Assembly: GCA_049451635.1 (NCBI GenBank)
Contig: JBMTVT010000045.1
Span: 1-18,613, forward strand
From: JBMTVT01 sp049451635
GTDB lineage: Bacteria > Bacteroidota > Bacteroidia > Flavobacteriales > Flavobacteriaceae
Reading direction: 5' to 3'
Length of the DNA stretch: 18,613 nt
In this document: piece by piece, positions 7,672 through 14,239 of the stretch
How the letters are laid out: each line of letters begins with the position of its first letter
How positions within the stretch are numbered: position 1 is the first letter of the stretch
The notes under the pieces: model-generated
Database searches by the model: none
What the model saw: only the letters and a program-made list of their open reading frames with translations
What the model was told of the DNA's origin: nothing
Made by a program: the position numbers and the translations under genes

Positions 7672-7950
7672 TTATGCTGCGGTTTCTGTTTTAAAATGAT
7701 CGTAAAGATCTTTGCAACCATAACCAATAATAGACAATCTTTTATTTTTAGTTAAAGCTTCGTAGTGAAGTTTAGCAATGGCATCAACACCATATTTATC
7801 CATGCCTTCAATATCTTGAATACTAATAGTTAGGTTACTAAATCTAACAAAAATATTTTCAAACTCATTTTGGAATACAGAAATGCTCTTTTTATTAAGA
7901 ATACCTTTTACTTTAAAGAAGTTGTTGCATCTAGTAATTTTTAAATCCAT
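7672..7950 (-). CDS. STAS-like domain protein
   Basis: This 92-residue protein consists almost entirely of a STAS-like alpha/beta fold: strand-like FFKVKGIL at the start, SISVFQNEFENIF, then NLTISIQDIEGMDKYGVDAIAKLHYEAL (39-66), and KRLSIIGYGCKDLYDHFKTE at the end. Single STAS-domain proteins of this size are common in Flavobacteriaceae, but their partner is unknown. The conserved serine phosphorylated in anti-sigma antagonists is not evident at the IEGMDKYG position, where Asp and Lys stand instead, so a classical SpoIIAA switch role is doubtful. It stands alone, convergent with the DUF4407 remnant, and has an 18-bp palindrome about 45 bases upstream. Confidence 0.75.
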   Translation of the reverse strand: MDLKITRCNNFFKVKGILNKKSISVFQNEFENIFVRFSNLTISIQDIEGMDKYGVDAIAKLHYEALTKNKRLSIIGYGCKDLYDHFKTETAA

Positions 7951-7992
7951 AATTAAGCAATTTAAAATGATTAAACAATAAATCTAAGGGAG

Positions 7993-8010
7993 AGTAATCA
8001 ATTGATTACT
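7993..8010. promoter_or_regulatory. 18-bp perfect palindrome between STAS and SnoaL genes
   Basis: AGTAATCAATTGATTACT is a perfect inverted repeat located 42 bases upstream of the STAS gene start and 57 bases before the SnoaL gene's -7 element. Its short length, absence of a T run and divergent location suggest a dimeric regulator's binding site rather than a terminator. The regulator is unknown. Confidence 0.4.
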
Positions 8011-8066
8011 AATTAAATATATAAAAACAAAAACAATAACTAGTCATTTTTTCGACCAATAGATTT

Positions 8067-8074
8067 TATATTTG
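8067..8074 (+). promoter_or_regulatory. Possible -7 element of the SnoaL-like gene
   Basis: TATATTTG matches TAnnTTTG exactly. The transcription start would be near 8081, ten bases before an in-frame ATG at 8091 and about 105 bases before the preferred start at 8187. No -33 element was recognised. Confidence 0.45.
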
Positions 8075-8186
8075 GATGAAAAAAATTTAGATGTCAATTT
8101 TACCGATGAGTAACCTTTTAATACAAGCTTTTACTATTTTTACCTTAATGTACCTGTTGGCTTCAATTAAAAACAAGAACAAGCTC

Positions 8187-8618
8187 ATGAAAAAACTAAT
8201 TGTAATACTTTGTTTGTTATCTATATATAGTGGCTATTCTCAAAGTGAAGAAGAAGCCGATAAGAAAGCTATTCAGAAAGTATTAAAAAAACAAAGATTA
8301 GCGTGGTCTAACAATAACTTAGAAGCATTTATGGAAGGATATTGGAAAAGCGACTCGCTAAAGTTTTATGGCAGTAATGGTATTACCCATGGTTGGGAAA
8401 ACACACTTGAGCGATATAAAGCTGCCTACCCAACAAAAGACCACACAGGAACGTTAAGCTTTAGAATTGATGCCATCACAAAAATTAATGATGGCGCCTA
8501 TTACGTTTTGGGCGAGTTTCATTTAAAACGCAAAGTAGGTAATGCCGATGGTATTTTTATGTTGGTTTTTAAGAAAATTGATGGTGAGTGGAAAATTATA
8601 GCAGATACTTCTGCTTAA
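8187..8618 (+). CDS. Secreted SnoaL/DUF4440-like (NTF2 fold) protein
   Basis: From ATG 8187 the product has 143 residues and opens with a clear signal peptide (MKKLIVILCLLSIYSGYSQ), followed by EADKKAIQKVLKKQRLAWSNNNLEAFMEGYWKSDSLKFYG, IDAITKINDGAYYVLGEFHLKR and a final FKKIDGEWKIIADTSA. This is the usual pattern of DUF4440/SnoaL-type NTF2-fold proteins: an N-terminal helix with Ala-Trp, a cone-shaped sheet and a WKIIxDxS end. The in-frame start at 8091 would add 32 residues including another hydrophobic stretch (LIQAFTIFTLMYLL). I prefer 8187 because of the canonical signal peptide. It is probably periplasmic. Ligand or activity is unknown. Its 3' end is overlapped by the oppositely oriented DUF1272 frame. 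Confidence 0.8.
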   Translation: MKKLIVILCLLSIYSGYSQSEEEADKKAIQKVLKKQRLAWSNNNLEAFMEGYWKSDSLKFYGSNGITHGWENTLERYKAAYPTKDHTGTLSFRIDAITKINDGAYYVLGEFHLKRKVGNADGIFMLVFKKIDGEWKIIADTSA

Positions 8619-8894
8619 ATTTGGTTTTTTCAGCTTTTTAATGAAAACATCTTGTTTTTTAATATTAACTAGCTTATGAACTATTACAGTTGAAACTGGA
8701 TACTTTTCTAATAAATGCCCTGGCCAAATTGGACGTTTTTCAAAACCACCACCACAATTGGGATAAATATGCTGTAAAATTGCTTCAATACAATCTTTAC
8801 AAAAGGTACATTCAAAAGTACAAATCATGGCCTCTTCAGAATTATAGGCAAGTGGTTTGTTGCAATTTTCATAAGTTGGTCTAATTTTCAGCAT
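8523..8894 (-). CDS. DUF1272 zinc-binding protein, altered and extended
   Basis: The first 80 or so residues are clearly DUF1272: MLKIRPTYENCNKPLAYNSEEAMICTFECTFCKDCIEAIL and then PNCGGGFEKRPI. The family normally has CExC near residue 8 and CPNC near residue 44. Here both leading cysteines are tyrosines (Tyr8 and Tyr44, codons TAT), leaving half of each knuckle, while the CTFCKDC group (29-35) is intact. A usually charged residue in the KRPIxP segment is Trp. The frame also runs past the normal length of about 80-90 residues to 123, antisense through the last 96 bases of the SnoaL gene, which suggests the original stop was lost. It may be a gene on the way to decay. The biological role of the family is unknown. 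Confidence 0.7.
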   Translation of the reverse strand: MLKIRPTYENCNKPLAYNSEEAMICTFECTFCKDCIEAILQHIYPNCGGGFEKRPIWPGHLLEKYPVSTVIVHKLVNIKKQDVFIKKLKKPNLSRSICYNFPLTINFLKNQHKNTIGITYFAF

Positions 8895-8934
8895 TTTTAT
8901 AAGATTAAATCACTAAAGTTAAATACTAATTATA

Positions 8935-9081
8935 ATGAAATATGAATATAAAGTAATCCTCATGATAATTTTAGCAGCCATAACCATTTTTGGTTTGCTT
9001 ACAGGTCGTTATTTATTTCTAGTATTTATGTTTCCTTTAGGGTTTAACCTTTTTAAAAAGAAAGATTCCGATTCCGACTAG
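8935..9081 (+). CDS. Small two-helix membrane protein (48 residues)
   Basis: An ATG at 8935 opens 48 codons ending at TAG 9079-9081. The product has two hydrophobic helices (about VILMIILAAITIFGLL and LFLVFMFPLGFNLF) joined by TGRY, a basic patch FKKK and an acidic end DSDSD. The arrangement of a short hairpin membrane protein with TGRYLFL and FPLG looks like a recurrent small flavobacterial protein, and codon use resembles neighbours. The last four bases overlap the end of the convergent PhnA-type gene. Function unknown. It is easily missed by gene finders because of its size. Confidence 0.6.
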   Translation: MKYEYKVILMIILAAITIFGLLTGRYLFLVFMFPLGFNLFKKKDSDSD

Positions 9082-9656
9082 GTTTTCTTTACATATTGGG
9101 TAATAATCACAATTTGTTGACCATCAACTTTACCTTCTATATAGTTTGAGTTTTCATGGTCTAAACGAATATTTCTTACTGCTGTACCTTGTTTGGCAAC
9201 CATACTTGAGCCTTTTACTTTTAAGTCTTTTATCAAGACCACAGAATCACCATTTTCAAGAATAACACCATTGCTGTCTCTATGCATTATTTTTTCGCTC
9301 TCTTCCTTATCTTCTCCTGTAGCTCTTGCCAATGCAAGTGCCTCATCATCTAAACACATCATATCCAACAAATCTTTTGGCCATCCTTCTGATCGTAGCC
9401 TTTGAAGCATTCTCCAAGCCATTATTTGTACAGCTATATGCTCGCTCCACATACTGTCATTTAAACAGCGCCAGTGGTTTGCATCCATTTCTATACGTTC
9501 TTCAATTTGGTCTAAACAAATTTTACAAACTAAAATATCGTTATCTACATTTTCGTTTAATGATGGCGGAATAGTGTATTGGCTTAAATTTTCGGTTGAC
9601 TTACAAAGTTCGCAAGTTGTATTACTTCGCTCTTTTAGGGTTTGTAAAACGCTCAT
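9078..9656 (-). CDS. PhnA/YjdM-type zinc-ribbon protein
   Basis: This 192-residue protein has an N-terminal zinc ribbon with cysteine pairs CELC (15-18) and CKIC (44-47), a middle helical region rich in Trp (HWRCLNDSMWSEHIAVQIMAWRML), and a C-terminal PhnA domain (about 125-192) reading HRDSNGVILENGDSVVLIKDLKVKGSS, KQGTAVRNIRL and VDGQQIVIITQYVKKT. It is the long form found in Bacteroidota; the E. coli protein is about 111 residues. Despite the name PhnA, a direct role in phosphonate use is not established, and no phosphonate gene is nearby. It is expected in the cytoplasm. A TAnnTTTG element lies just upstream, so it can be transcribed separately from the MmcQ gene. Confidence 0.92.
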   Translation of the reverse strand: MSVLQTLKERSNTTCELCKSTENLSQYTIPPSLNENVDNDILVCKICLDQIEERIEMDANHWRCLNDSMWSEHIAVQIMAWRMLQRLRSEGWPKDLLDMMCLDDEALALARATGEDKEESEKIMHRDSNGVILENGDSVVLIKDLKVKGSSMVAKQGTAVRNIRLDHENSNYIEGKVDGQQIVIITQYVKKT

Positions 9657-9678
9657 TATTGGTTATTTTTTTGATATA

Positions 9679-9686
9679 CAAACATA
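9679..9686 (-). promoter_or_regulatory. Possible -7 element of the PhnA-type gene
   Basis: The minus strand reads TATGTTTG, an exact TAnnTTTG match 22 bases before the PhnA start codon, in the 36-base gap after the MmcQ gene. No -33 element was verified because it would lie inside the upstream coding sequence. Confidence 0.45.
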
Positions 9687-9692
9687 CTTTTT

Positions 9693-10055
9693 TTATTGAA
9701 GAGATTCCCTCATTTTTTTAGTCATTCCTTTAACTACCATATCGTAGAAATGGTCAATCAATTCACTTATTAAACTAATGGGTAAATCACCTTCATGTAT
9801 ATAAACACTGTTCCACTGTTGTTTATTCATATGATAACCAGGTTTGATACTATGGTAGTTTTCTCGTAATTGAACTGCATATTCTGGGTCGCATTTTAAA
9901 TTGATAAACCCTTCTACTGATTCCCATTTTTGTAATGATACCAAGGAAAACATTTTACCTAACACTTTAAATACCAAAGTATCTTGATCAAAAGGAAAAT
10001 GTTCCATCACTCCTTTTTTGCTTAAACAATAGATTCTATAGTCCTCAATATTCAT
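9693..10055 (-). CDS. MmcQ/YjbR family protein
   Basis: A 120-residue single-domain protein of the MmcQ/YjbR family: MNIEDYRIYCLSKKGVMEHFPFDQDTLVFKVLGKMFSLVSL at the start, FINLKCDPEYAVQLRENY in the middle, and PGYHMNKQQWNSVYI followed by ISELIDHFYDMVVKGMTKK at the end. All family landmarks (FPF, KVxGKMFxL, LKCDP, PGYHMNKxxWNxV) are present and the length is normal. The fold resembles CyaY-like DNA-binding proteins, but the function is not established. It lies two bases after the GNAT remnant's stop codon, and so probably once formed an operon with it. Confidence 0.92.
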   Translation of the reverse strand: MNIEDYRIYCLSKKGVMEHFPFDQDTLVFKVLGKMFSLVSLQKWESVEGFINLKCDPEYAVQLRENYHSIKPGYHMNKQQWNSVYIHEGDLPISLISELIDHFYDMVVKGMTKKMRESLQ

Positions 10056-10057
10056 AG

Positions 10058-10198
10058 CTATAAAAGTCTCTCCATTAGCTTTTCAGGGTGTTTTAGTTCG
10101 GTAAAACCGAACTGCTTATACAAACTATGTGCATCCGATGTTTTAAGCATCCATACTTTACAAGATTACGATTTAGGCTCTTTATTGATGGCTTCCAT
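10058..10198 (-). pseudogene. C-terminal remnant of a GNAT acetyltransferase
   Basis: The minus strand between the cyclase stop and the MmcQ start reads MEAINKEPKS, a stop codon, then SCKVWMLKTSDAHSLYKQFGF and TELKHPEKLMERLL with a stop at 10058-10060. The pattern of LKTSDAHxLYxxFGF is the last beta-alpha-beta part of GNAT N-acetyltransferases of about 140 residues. Only some 45 codons remain, with one in-frame stop, and the whole acetyl-CoA site is missing. The fragment begins exactly where the cyclase gene ends, so the 5' part was removed by a deletion reaching that gene's end. Confidence 0.75.
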
Positions 10199-10948
10199 TT
10201 ATTCAATTATTTTATACAAAACGGGTTTACTGGGTGTAGCATCATTTTCAAATGGGGCTATTTGAATGTTTATAAAATACGTTCCATCATCTACATGATT
10301 TGGCACGTAGATAAGCTCTGTAATAGTAGCATCCATTCTCAACTTCCCCTTGGTATTCCAAAAGGCATTATGCGCTAGGAGTTGGCAATCATCCTTTTCT
10401 TTATCTATACTTGGTAAATCTATCAATAAATGGCTGATCCCTTTTTCTCTTAAATAAATCGCTGCTTCTTTTAATAAATAAGGCGGGTTTGTATTTGAAT
10501 ACTGCCTAGATAATTTGTCTTTGGTATTGGGTATAGTTCTTATTACAAGAGCTTCTCTTTTTTTATTACCCAAGGCAAATTGTATTTGTTTTTTTGATAT
10601 AACAGAATCTCCATTATAGCGCTCTGGCGCAACCGTAATCACCTCAGCAAAAAAGAAAAACTGTTTTAAATTTTCGTTTATAGAGTAAACCTTCTCTGTA
10701 ATATGCCCTACACACTCTGTATGTGTCCCATGTCCATGTGGATTAAAGTAAATATTATTAAAATTTACACTAGCTCCCTCTTTTACACTAGCTACCCACT
10801 CACCATCTTTTTCAGGTTCAATTTTGGGTTCTGGTATATACCATGCATTTACATTGCTTTTAGAAGCACGCAAAGGCATTGAAATATCTAGAGGTTTGGA
10901 TAAATCTATTTTAAGTTTTTTGGATTTGTACTCTATGGTTGCAATCAT
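10199..10948 (-). CDS. Cyclase / kynurenine-formamidase-like metal-dependent hydrolase
   Basis: This 249-residue protein belongs to the cyclase (Cyclase_2/kynurenine formamidase-like) family. It begins with DLSKPLDISMPL (15-26), the usual start of the fold, and has the metal-site segment NPHGHGTHTECVGHI (69-83) with His71, His73, His76 and Glu78, then VIRTIPNTKD, SHLLIDLPSIDKEKDD and the closing NHVDDGTYFINIQIAPF. Family members open or form amide or lactam-type bonds, for example N-formylkynurenine hydrolysis, but no tryptophan-catabolism gene is here, so the substrate is unknown. It follows hemW with an 11-base gap and is probably co-transcribed with it. Its end touches the GNAT remnant, which may mean a deletion occurred just after the stop codon. 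Confidence 0.88.
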   Translation of the reverse strand: MIATIEYKSKKLKIDLSKPLDISMPLRASKSNVNAWYIPEPKIEPEKDGEWVASVKEGASVNFNNIYFNPHGHGTHTECVGHITEKVYSINENLKQFFFFAEVITVAPERYNGDSVISKKQIQFALGNKKREALVIRTIPNTKDKLSRQYSNTNPPYLLKEAAIYLREKGISHLLIDLPSIDKEKDDCQLLAHNAFWNTKGKLRMDATITELIYVPNHVDDGTYFINIQIAPFENDATPSKPVLYKIIE

Positions 10949-10959
10949 ACCTAAATATA

Positions 10960-12084
10960 CTAAATCAAAAATAGTTCGGATGCAATTCCGTCAACCAAAA
11001 ACTGTCCCTTTTTAGCAACTAAAATAACATCCTCTTTAATAACCAATAAATCTTGATGAATATATTTTTCAGCATGTTTTAGTACATGTGTTTTATAACG
11101 CATCCCAAAATCGCGAACAACCTTCTTCAAAGAAACGCCCCAAATAGTTCGCAAACCCGTCATGACATATTCATTAAATTGGTCTTTTTCCGAAAGATGT
11201 TCTATAGTATTTGGCAACGTATTATTTTGAATAGCCTGAATATATTTTGAGTTGTTTGCCATATTCCAACCACGTTGCTTATTATAAAATGAATGTGCCG
11301 AGGGCCCTATACCTAAATACGGTTTCCCTTGCCAGTAGCTTGTATTATGTTTTGAAAAATAATCTGGTTTTCCAAAGTTTGAAATCTCATAATGTACAAA
11401 CCCTTGCTCGGTGGTTTTCTCTACCAAATAATTAAAATGCTGTAAAGCCAAATCTTCATCAATTGGTGGGTAGGCTCCCTTTTTTATAAATGAAGCTAGT
11501 GCCGTTTTAGGTTCAACTGTTAGGGCATAACTAGAAATGTGGTTAACCCCAAAATCAAATGCTGTTTTTAAGTTTTTGTCCCATTTTTCTAAACTCATAT
11601 TAGGGATTCCGTAGATAAGGTCGATAGTAATATTATCGAAATATTGAGTAGCGATTGATAAACATGTTTTGGCTTCTTTAGAATTATGAGCGCGATTCAT
11701 GCTTTTTAAATCGTCTTCAAAAAATGATTGTATGCCAATACTCAATCTATTTATTTGTGTAGATGTTAAGGAGCTAAGTCGTAGTTTAGTTAAATCATCA
11801 GGGTTTGCCTCAAGGGTTATTTCCGGACTTTTTACAACGTTGAAGTTATTATAGACCTTGTCAATCAATAATTGCAATTCAGCATTCGTCAATAACGATG
11901 GTGTACCACCGCCAAAATAAATGGTTTCGATGGTTTCATTTTTAAAACTATCTTTTCTAAGTTCTAATTCTTTTACGAGTGAATTGAGTAATTCATCTTT
12001 TTTTTTAAGTGAAGTTGAAAAATGAAAATCGCAATAAAAACAAGCCTGCTTACAGAAAGGGATATGAATGTAAATACCAGCCAT
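10960..12084 (-). CDS. hemW: HemW-type radical SAM protein (heme chaperone)
   Basis: A full-length 374-residue radical SAM protein. The iron-sulfur motif CKQACFYCDF (Cys11, Cys15, Cys18, then Phe20) is the HemW type; true coproporphyrinogen dehydrogenases (HemN) have an extra cysteine at that last place. GGGTPSLL (58-65), EANPDDLT, RLSIGIQSF and DLIYGIPNMSLEKW are the other landmarks, and the HemN C-terminal domain follows. HemW binds heme and passes it to target proteins and is often mis-annotated as an oxygen-independent coproporphyrinogen oxidase. Its ATG shares one base with the ruvC stop codon, indicating translational coupling. A nine-base T run on the plus strand (11998-12006) codes for the KKK segment and is in frame. 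Confidence 0.94.
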   Translation of the reverse strand: MAGIYIHIPFCKQACFYCDFHFSTSLKKKDELLNSLVKELELRKDSFKNETIETIYFGGGTPSLLTNAELQLLIDKVYNNFNVVKSPEITLEANPDDLTKLRLSSLTSTQINRLSIGIQSFFEDDLKSMNRAHNSKEAKTCLSIATQYFDNITIDLIYGIPNMSLEKWDKNLKTAFDFGVNHISSYALTVEPKTALASFIKKGAYPPIDEDLALQHFNYLVEKTTEQGFVHYEISNFGKPDYFSKHNTSYWQGKPYLGIGPSAHSFYNKQRGWNMANNSKYIQAIQNNTLPNTIEHLSEKDQFNEYVMTGLRTIWGVSLKKVVRDFGMRYKTHVLKHAEKYIHQDLLVIKEDVILVAKKGQFLVDGIASELFLI

Positions 12085-12638
12085 TATTTTTTAACTCTAT
12101 CAGTGTTTTGCTTCACAAATGCATCCCACCCAGAATAACTTTTACCAATCTCAACACGACCTGAGTTATAAAAATGGCAAACTGCAGCCGCTAAACCATC
12201 AGTGGCATCTAAGTTTTTTGGCAATGTTTTCAACCCCAATACACTCTTAAGCATTTTGGCCACTTGCTCTTTACTGGCATTTCCGTTACCAGTGATGGCC
12301 ATTTTTATTTTTTTAGGTAAATATTCTGTTATGGGTATTTCTCTGCTTAATCCAGCAGCCATGGCAACGCCTTGAGCACGTCCTAGCTTTAACATACTTT
12401 GTACATTTTTGCCATAAAAAGGGGCTTCAATAGCTATTTCGTCTGGATTGTGTGTATCGATAAGTTCTATGGTACGCTCAAAAATAAGCTTCAATTTTAA
12501 ATAATGGTCGTCGTATTTTTTTAAGTCGAGCTCATTGAGCTGTATGAATTGCATAGATTTTCCAATCACTTTTATAAGTCCGAAACCCATAATAGTAGTA
12601 CCAGGATCGATGCCTAAAATTATTTTTTCATTAGTCAT
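12084..12638 (-). CDS. ruvC: Holliday junction resolvase RuvC
   Basis: RuvC nuclease that cuts Holliday junctions with RuvAB. From the preferred start at 12638 it has 184 residues beginning MTNEKIILGIDPGTTIMGFG. The four acidic catalytic residues are Asp11 (GIDPGT), Glu71 (AIEAPFYGKN), Asp144 and Asp147 (LDATDGLAAAVCHF). ITGNGNASKEQVAKML is the usual DNA-contacting region. A longer start at 12662 would add MVVIIANK, which is not typical and lies inside the upstream gene. With the chosen start the gene overlaps the preceding outer-membrane-protein gene by eight bases and hemW by one. The genes are therefore likely one transcript. Confidence 0.95.
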   Translation of the reverse strand: MTNEKIILGIDPGTTIMGFGLIKVIGKSMQFIQLNELDLKKYDDHYLKLKLIFERTIELIDTHNPDEIAIEAPFYGKNVQSMLKLGRAQGVAMAAGLSREIPITEYLPKKIKMAITGNGNASKEQVAKMLKSVLGLKTLPKNLDATDGLAAAVCHFYNSGRVEIGKSYSGWDAFVKQNTDRVKK

Positions 12639-13278
12639 TTTGTTCGCAATAATAACAACCACTTAACGAAATGGATGCGCCAATTGTTATGGTTAATAAA
12701 TTTCCATTAAATGATCCGTAACCATTTGTTATTGGATTAAAATCACTGCCAAAACCAAAAATATAAGAACCGTCTAAATACCCCGAAAGTTTATCTGAAA
12801 TAGCGTAATGAAACTCGATTCCTACCAAAGCATTCAAATTTGAAATATTATTTTGCGTATAGCTTCCTAATGGTTTTACGATTGATAAACCTGGACCACC
12901 ATGAATAAAAGTTCCCATTTGATAAGGCAGGAAAGCAAAAATGTTTGTCGCATTATAAACTACTTGTGTATTGATTCTTGAATAGTTAAGCTTAAACTCT
13001 GGTGTATTATTTTTATTGGATATTCTGCTAAAACCATAATCTAGCTTCGTACCTAATTTTGATGAAAACATATATTGCAACCCTAAATTAACGGTTGGAA
13101 AATTAAATGTATTCCCTTGAAAATCTTCAACAAAACCTTCTGCTGATGGCTTATTAAGCCCTAAAGCAAATTGAGCCTTAAAGGTACTTGTATCACCTTG
13201 GGGCGATACATAAAAACAAGAAAAACAAAGGATAAAAAACAATAAATACTTTTTATTCAGTTTAAAATTTAAGTTCAT
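12631..13278 (-). CDS. Putative outer-membrane beta-barrel protein
   Basis: A 215-residue protein with a signal peptide (about 1-27, KYLLFFILCFSCFYVSPQG) and then repeated amphipathic strands typical of small outer-membrane barrels: TFKAQFALGLNKPS, TFNFPTVNLGLQYMFSSKLGTKLDYGFSRIS, FKLNYSRINTQVVYNA, GTFIHGGPGLSIVKPL, LNALVGIEFHYAISDKLSGYLDGSYIFG and a final LLTITIGASISL. The pattern of long strands and GxGL turns resembles the flavobacterial barrel-type opacity proteins. It ends CYYCEQND. It is the first gene of the run that overlaps ruvC and so likely drives that operon. Function is unknown. Confidence 0.75.
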   Translation of the reverse strand: MNLNFKLNKKYLLFFILCFSCFYVSPQGDTSTFKAQFALGLNKPSAEGFVEDFQGNTFNFPTVNLGLQYMFSSKLGTKLDYGFSRISNKNNTPEFKLNYSRINTQVVYNATNIFAFLPYQMGTFIHGGPGLSIVKPLGSYTQNNISNLNALVGIEFHYAISDKLSGYLDGSYIFGFGSDFNPITNGYGSFNGNLLTITIGASISLSGCYYCEQND

Positions 13279-13306
13279 ACCGCAATAATTGATTTAATTT
13301 GCATTA

Positions 13307-13607
13307 ATGCATAGGCTACCACCTTACAAAACTAAACAATTCTTTTTTGTGCTGATTAAATTAAGCATTGTTGTTGGTGCTTTTTATTTTATTTGTCAAA
13401 AATTATTAAATAATGAAAATATAAAGATTTCTGATTTTATCAGTTTTTTATCAAAAACTGATGCTTTTTCTATGAAAAATGTGGGTTTTATAATCTTTTT
13501 AAGCATTTTTAATTGGTTTTTTGAAATTTTAAAATGGAAAAATCTAGTTAGTTGTGTAAAAAAATAAGTTTTAAAATGCTTTAGAACAATGTCTAGCAGC
13601 TTTATGC
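13307..13607 (+). pseudogene. N-terminal remnant of a flippase-like (lysylphosphatidylglycerol synthase TM) protein
   Basis: ATG 13307 opens 86 codons: MHRLPPYKTKQFFFVLIKL, then SIVVGAFYFICQKLLNN, ISDFISFLSKTDAFSMKNVGF and LSIFNWFFEILKWKNLVSCVKK. This is the start of the UPF0104/LPG-synthase transmembrane family, which is normally over 300 residues. A one-base loss in the A run (seven instead of eight) ends it in TAA at 13565-13567. Reading through, ISFK follows, then after another one-base loss in the next A run, NALEQCLAALC up to about 13607, as in intact members (ISFKxALEQxLAAL). After that the homology stops and the terminator hairpin of the next gene begins. The rest of the gene has been deleted. 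Confidence 0.7.
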
Positions 13608-13628
13608 TGAGATTTTACGATTGATGAG

Positions 13629-13648
13629 AAAACTTGCTATCAAGTTTT
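13629..13648 (-). terminator. Hairpin at the end of the TonB-C-like lipoprotein gene
   Basis: AAAACTTG (13629-13636) and CAAGTTTT (13641-13648) form a perfect eight-base-pair stem with a four-base loop. It overlaps the stop codon of the minus-strand lipoprotein gene. It has a short TTTTCTC tail on the minus strand, so it is a weak terminator candidate. Confidence 0.45.
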
Positions 13649-14123
13649 AGTTCACATGAATAATAATTGGTAATCTAAATTCTGTTTTTACTTGTTGTCC
13701 TCTTTTTATAGCTGGATAAATTTTGGGTAATGAATCCAAACTCATGTATAGTAGTTTGTTAATTTCAGGGATTTCTTGAAGCGTCAAAGAATCTACTTTT
13801 GTATTTACCAAATTTAAATCTCCATTTTCAGATAGTTGAAAACTAAGCATGATTGTGTCATTAATATCTTGGGAAACAACAAGTTTTTCATTCTTTAAAA
13901 ACTCCCAAATGTGAAGCGTTAAAACACTTTGGAAACAAATTTTCCTGTCTTCTTTTATCGAAATGGAATCACATTCGGAAAAGTTTGGATATTCATCAAC
14001 ATCATTCCAATTAAATGTTTGAAGCTCTTCATTTAAAATGGCTTCGGGAGATGTTTTTTTTACATTAAAATACTCGCAAGAATTAAGCATTAAAACACAT
14101 ATGCAAACCAAAAATATCCTCAT
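13647..14123 (-). CDS. Lipoprotein with TonB-C-like tail
   Basis: A 158-residue protein with a lipoprotein signal (MRIFLVCICVLMLNSCEYF, lipid-accepting Cys16) and a body reading EAILNEELQTFNWNDVDEYPNFSECD, FQSVLTLHIWEFLKNEKLVV and DTIMLSFQLSENGDLNLVN. The end, SLPKIYPAIKRGQQVKTEFRLPIIIHVN, has the PAIKRGxxVxxxFxLPIxI pattern typical of the TonB C-terminal domain. It resembles a flavobacterial lipoprotein found beside the ruvC region. There is no evident inner-membrane anchor, so it is unlikely to be a working TonB; it may instead sit in the outer membrane facing the periplasm. Function is unknown. Confidence 0.75.
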   Translation of the reverse strand: MRIFLVCICVLMLNSCEYFNVKKTSPEAILNEELQTFNWNDVDEYPNFSECDSISIKEDRKICFQSVLTLHIWEFLKNEKLVVSQDINDTIMLSFQLSENGDLNLVNTKVDSLTLQEIPEINKLLYMSLDSLPKIYPAIKRGQQVKTEFRLPIIIHVN

Positions 14124-14182
14124 AAATTACAACTGAAACCGAAAAGTACAATTTTTTTTGGTTTTTAAATATTTAAAAAAGA

Positions 14183-14208
14183 AAAACCAAAGCTTAAGCT
14201 TTGGTTTT
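14183..14208 (-). terminator. 26-bp perfect palindrome, terminator after the M56/TonB-C remnant
   Basis: AAAACCAAAGCTT (14183-14195) is followed directly by its exact reverse complement (14196-14208). On the minus strand the stem ends in TTTTTC and a T run, as in a Rho-independent terminator. It lies 32 bases after the stop codon of the M56/TonB-C remnant. It is likely the original terminator of that gene. The sequence is open on both strands and could stop transcription from either side. Confidence 0.75.
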
Positions 14209-14239
14209 AAATAGTATCAATGAAAATAAGATTGAAAAT

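Noticed and set aside
9193..9574. Two plus-strand open frames opposite the PhnA-type gene
   Set aside because: Antisense to a convincing gene with all family motifs; no start context or family match.
12639..12662. Eight-residue N-terminal extension of RuvC (MVVIIANK)
   Set aside because: Not typical of RuvC, and it would increase the overlap with the upstream gene; the second Met fits the conserved start better.
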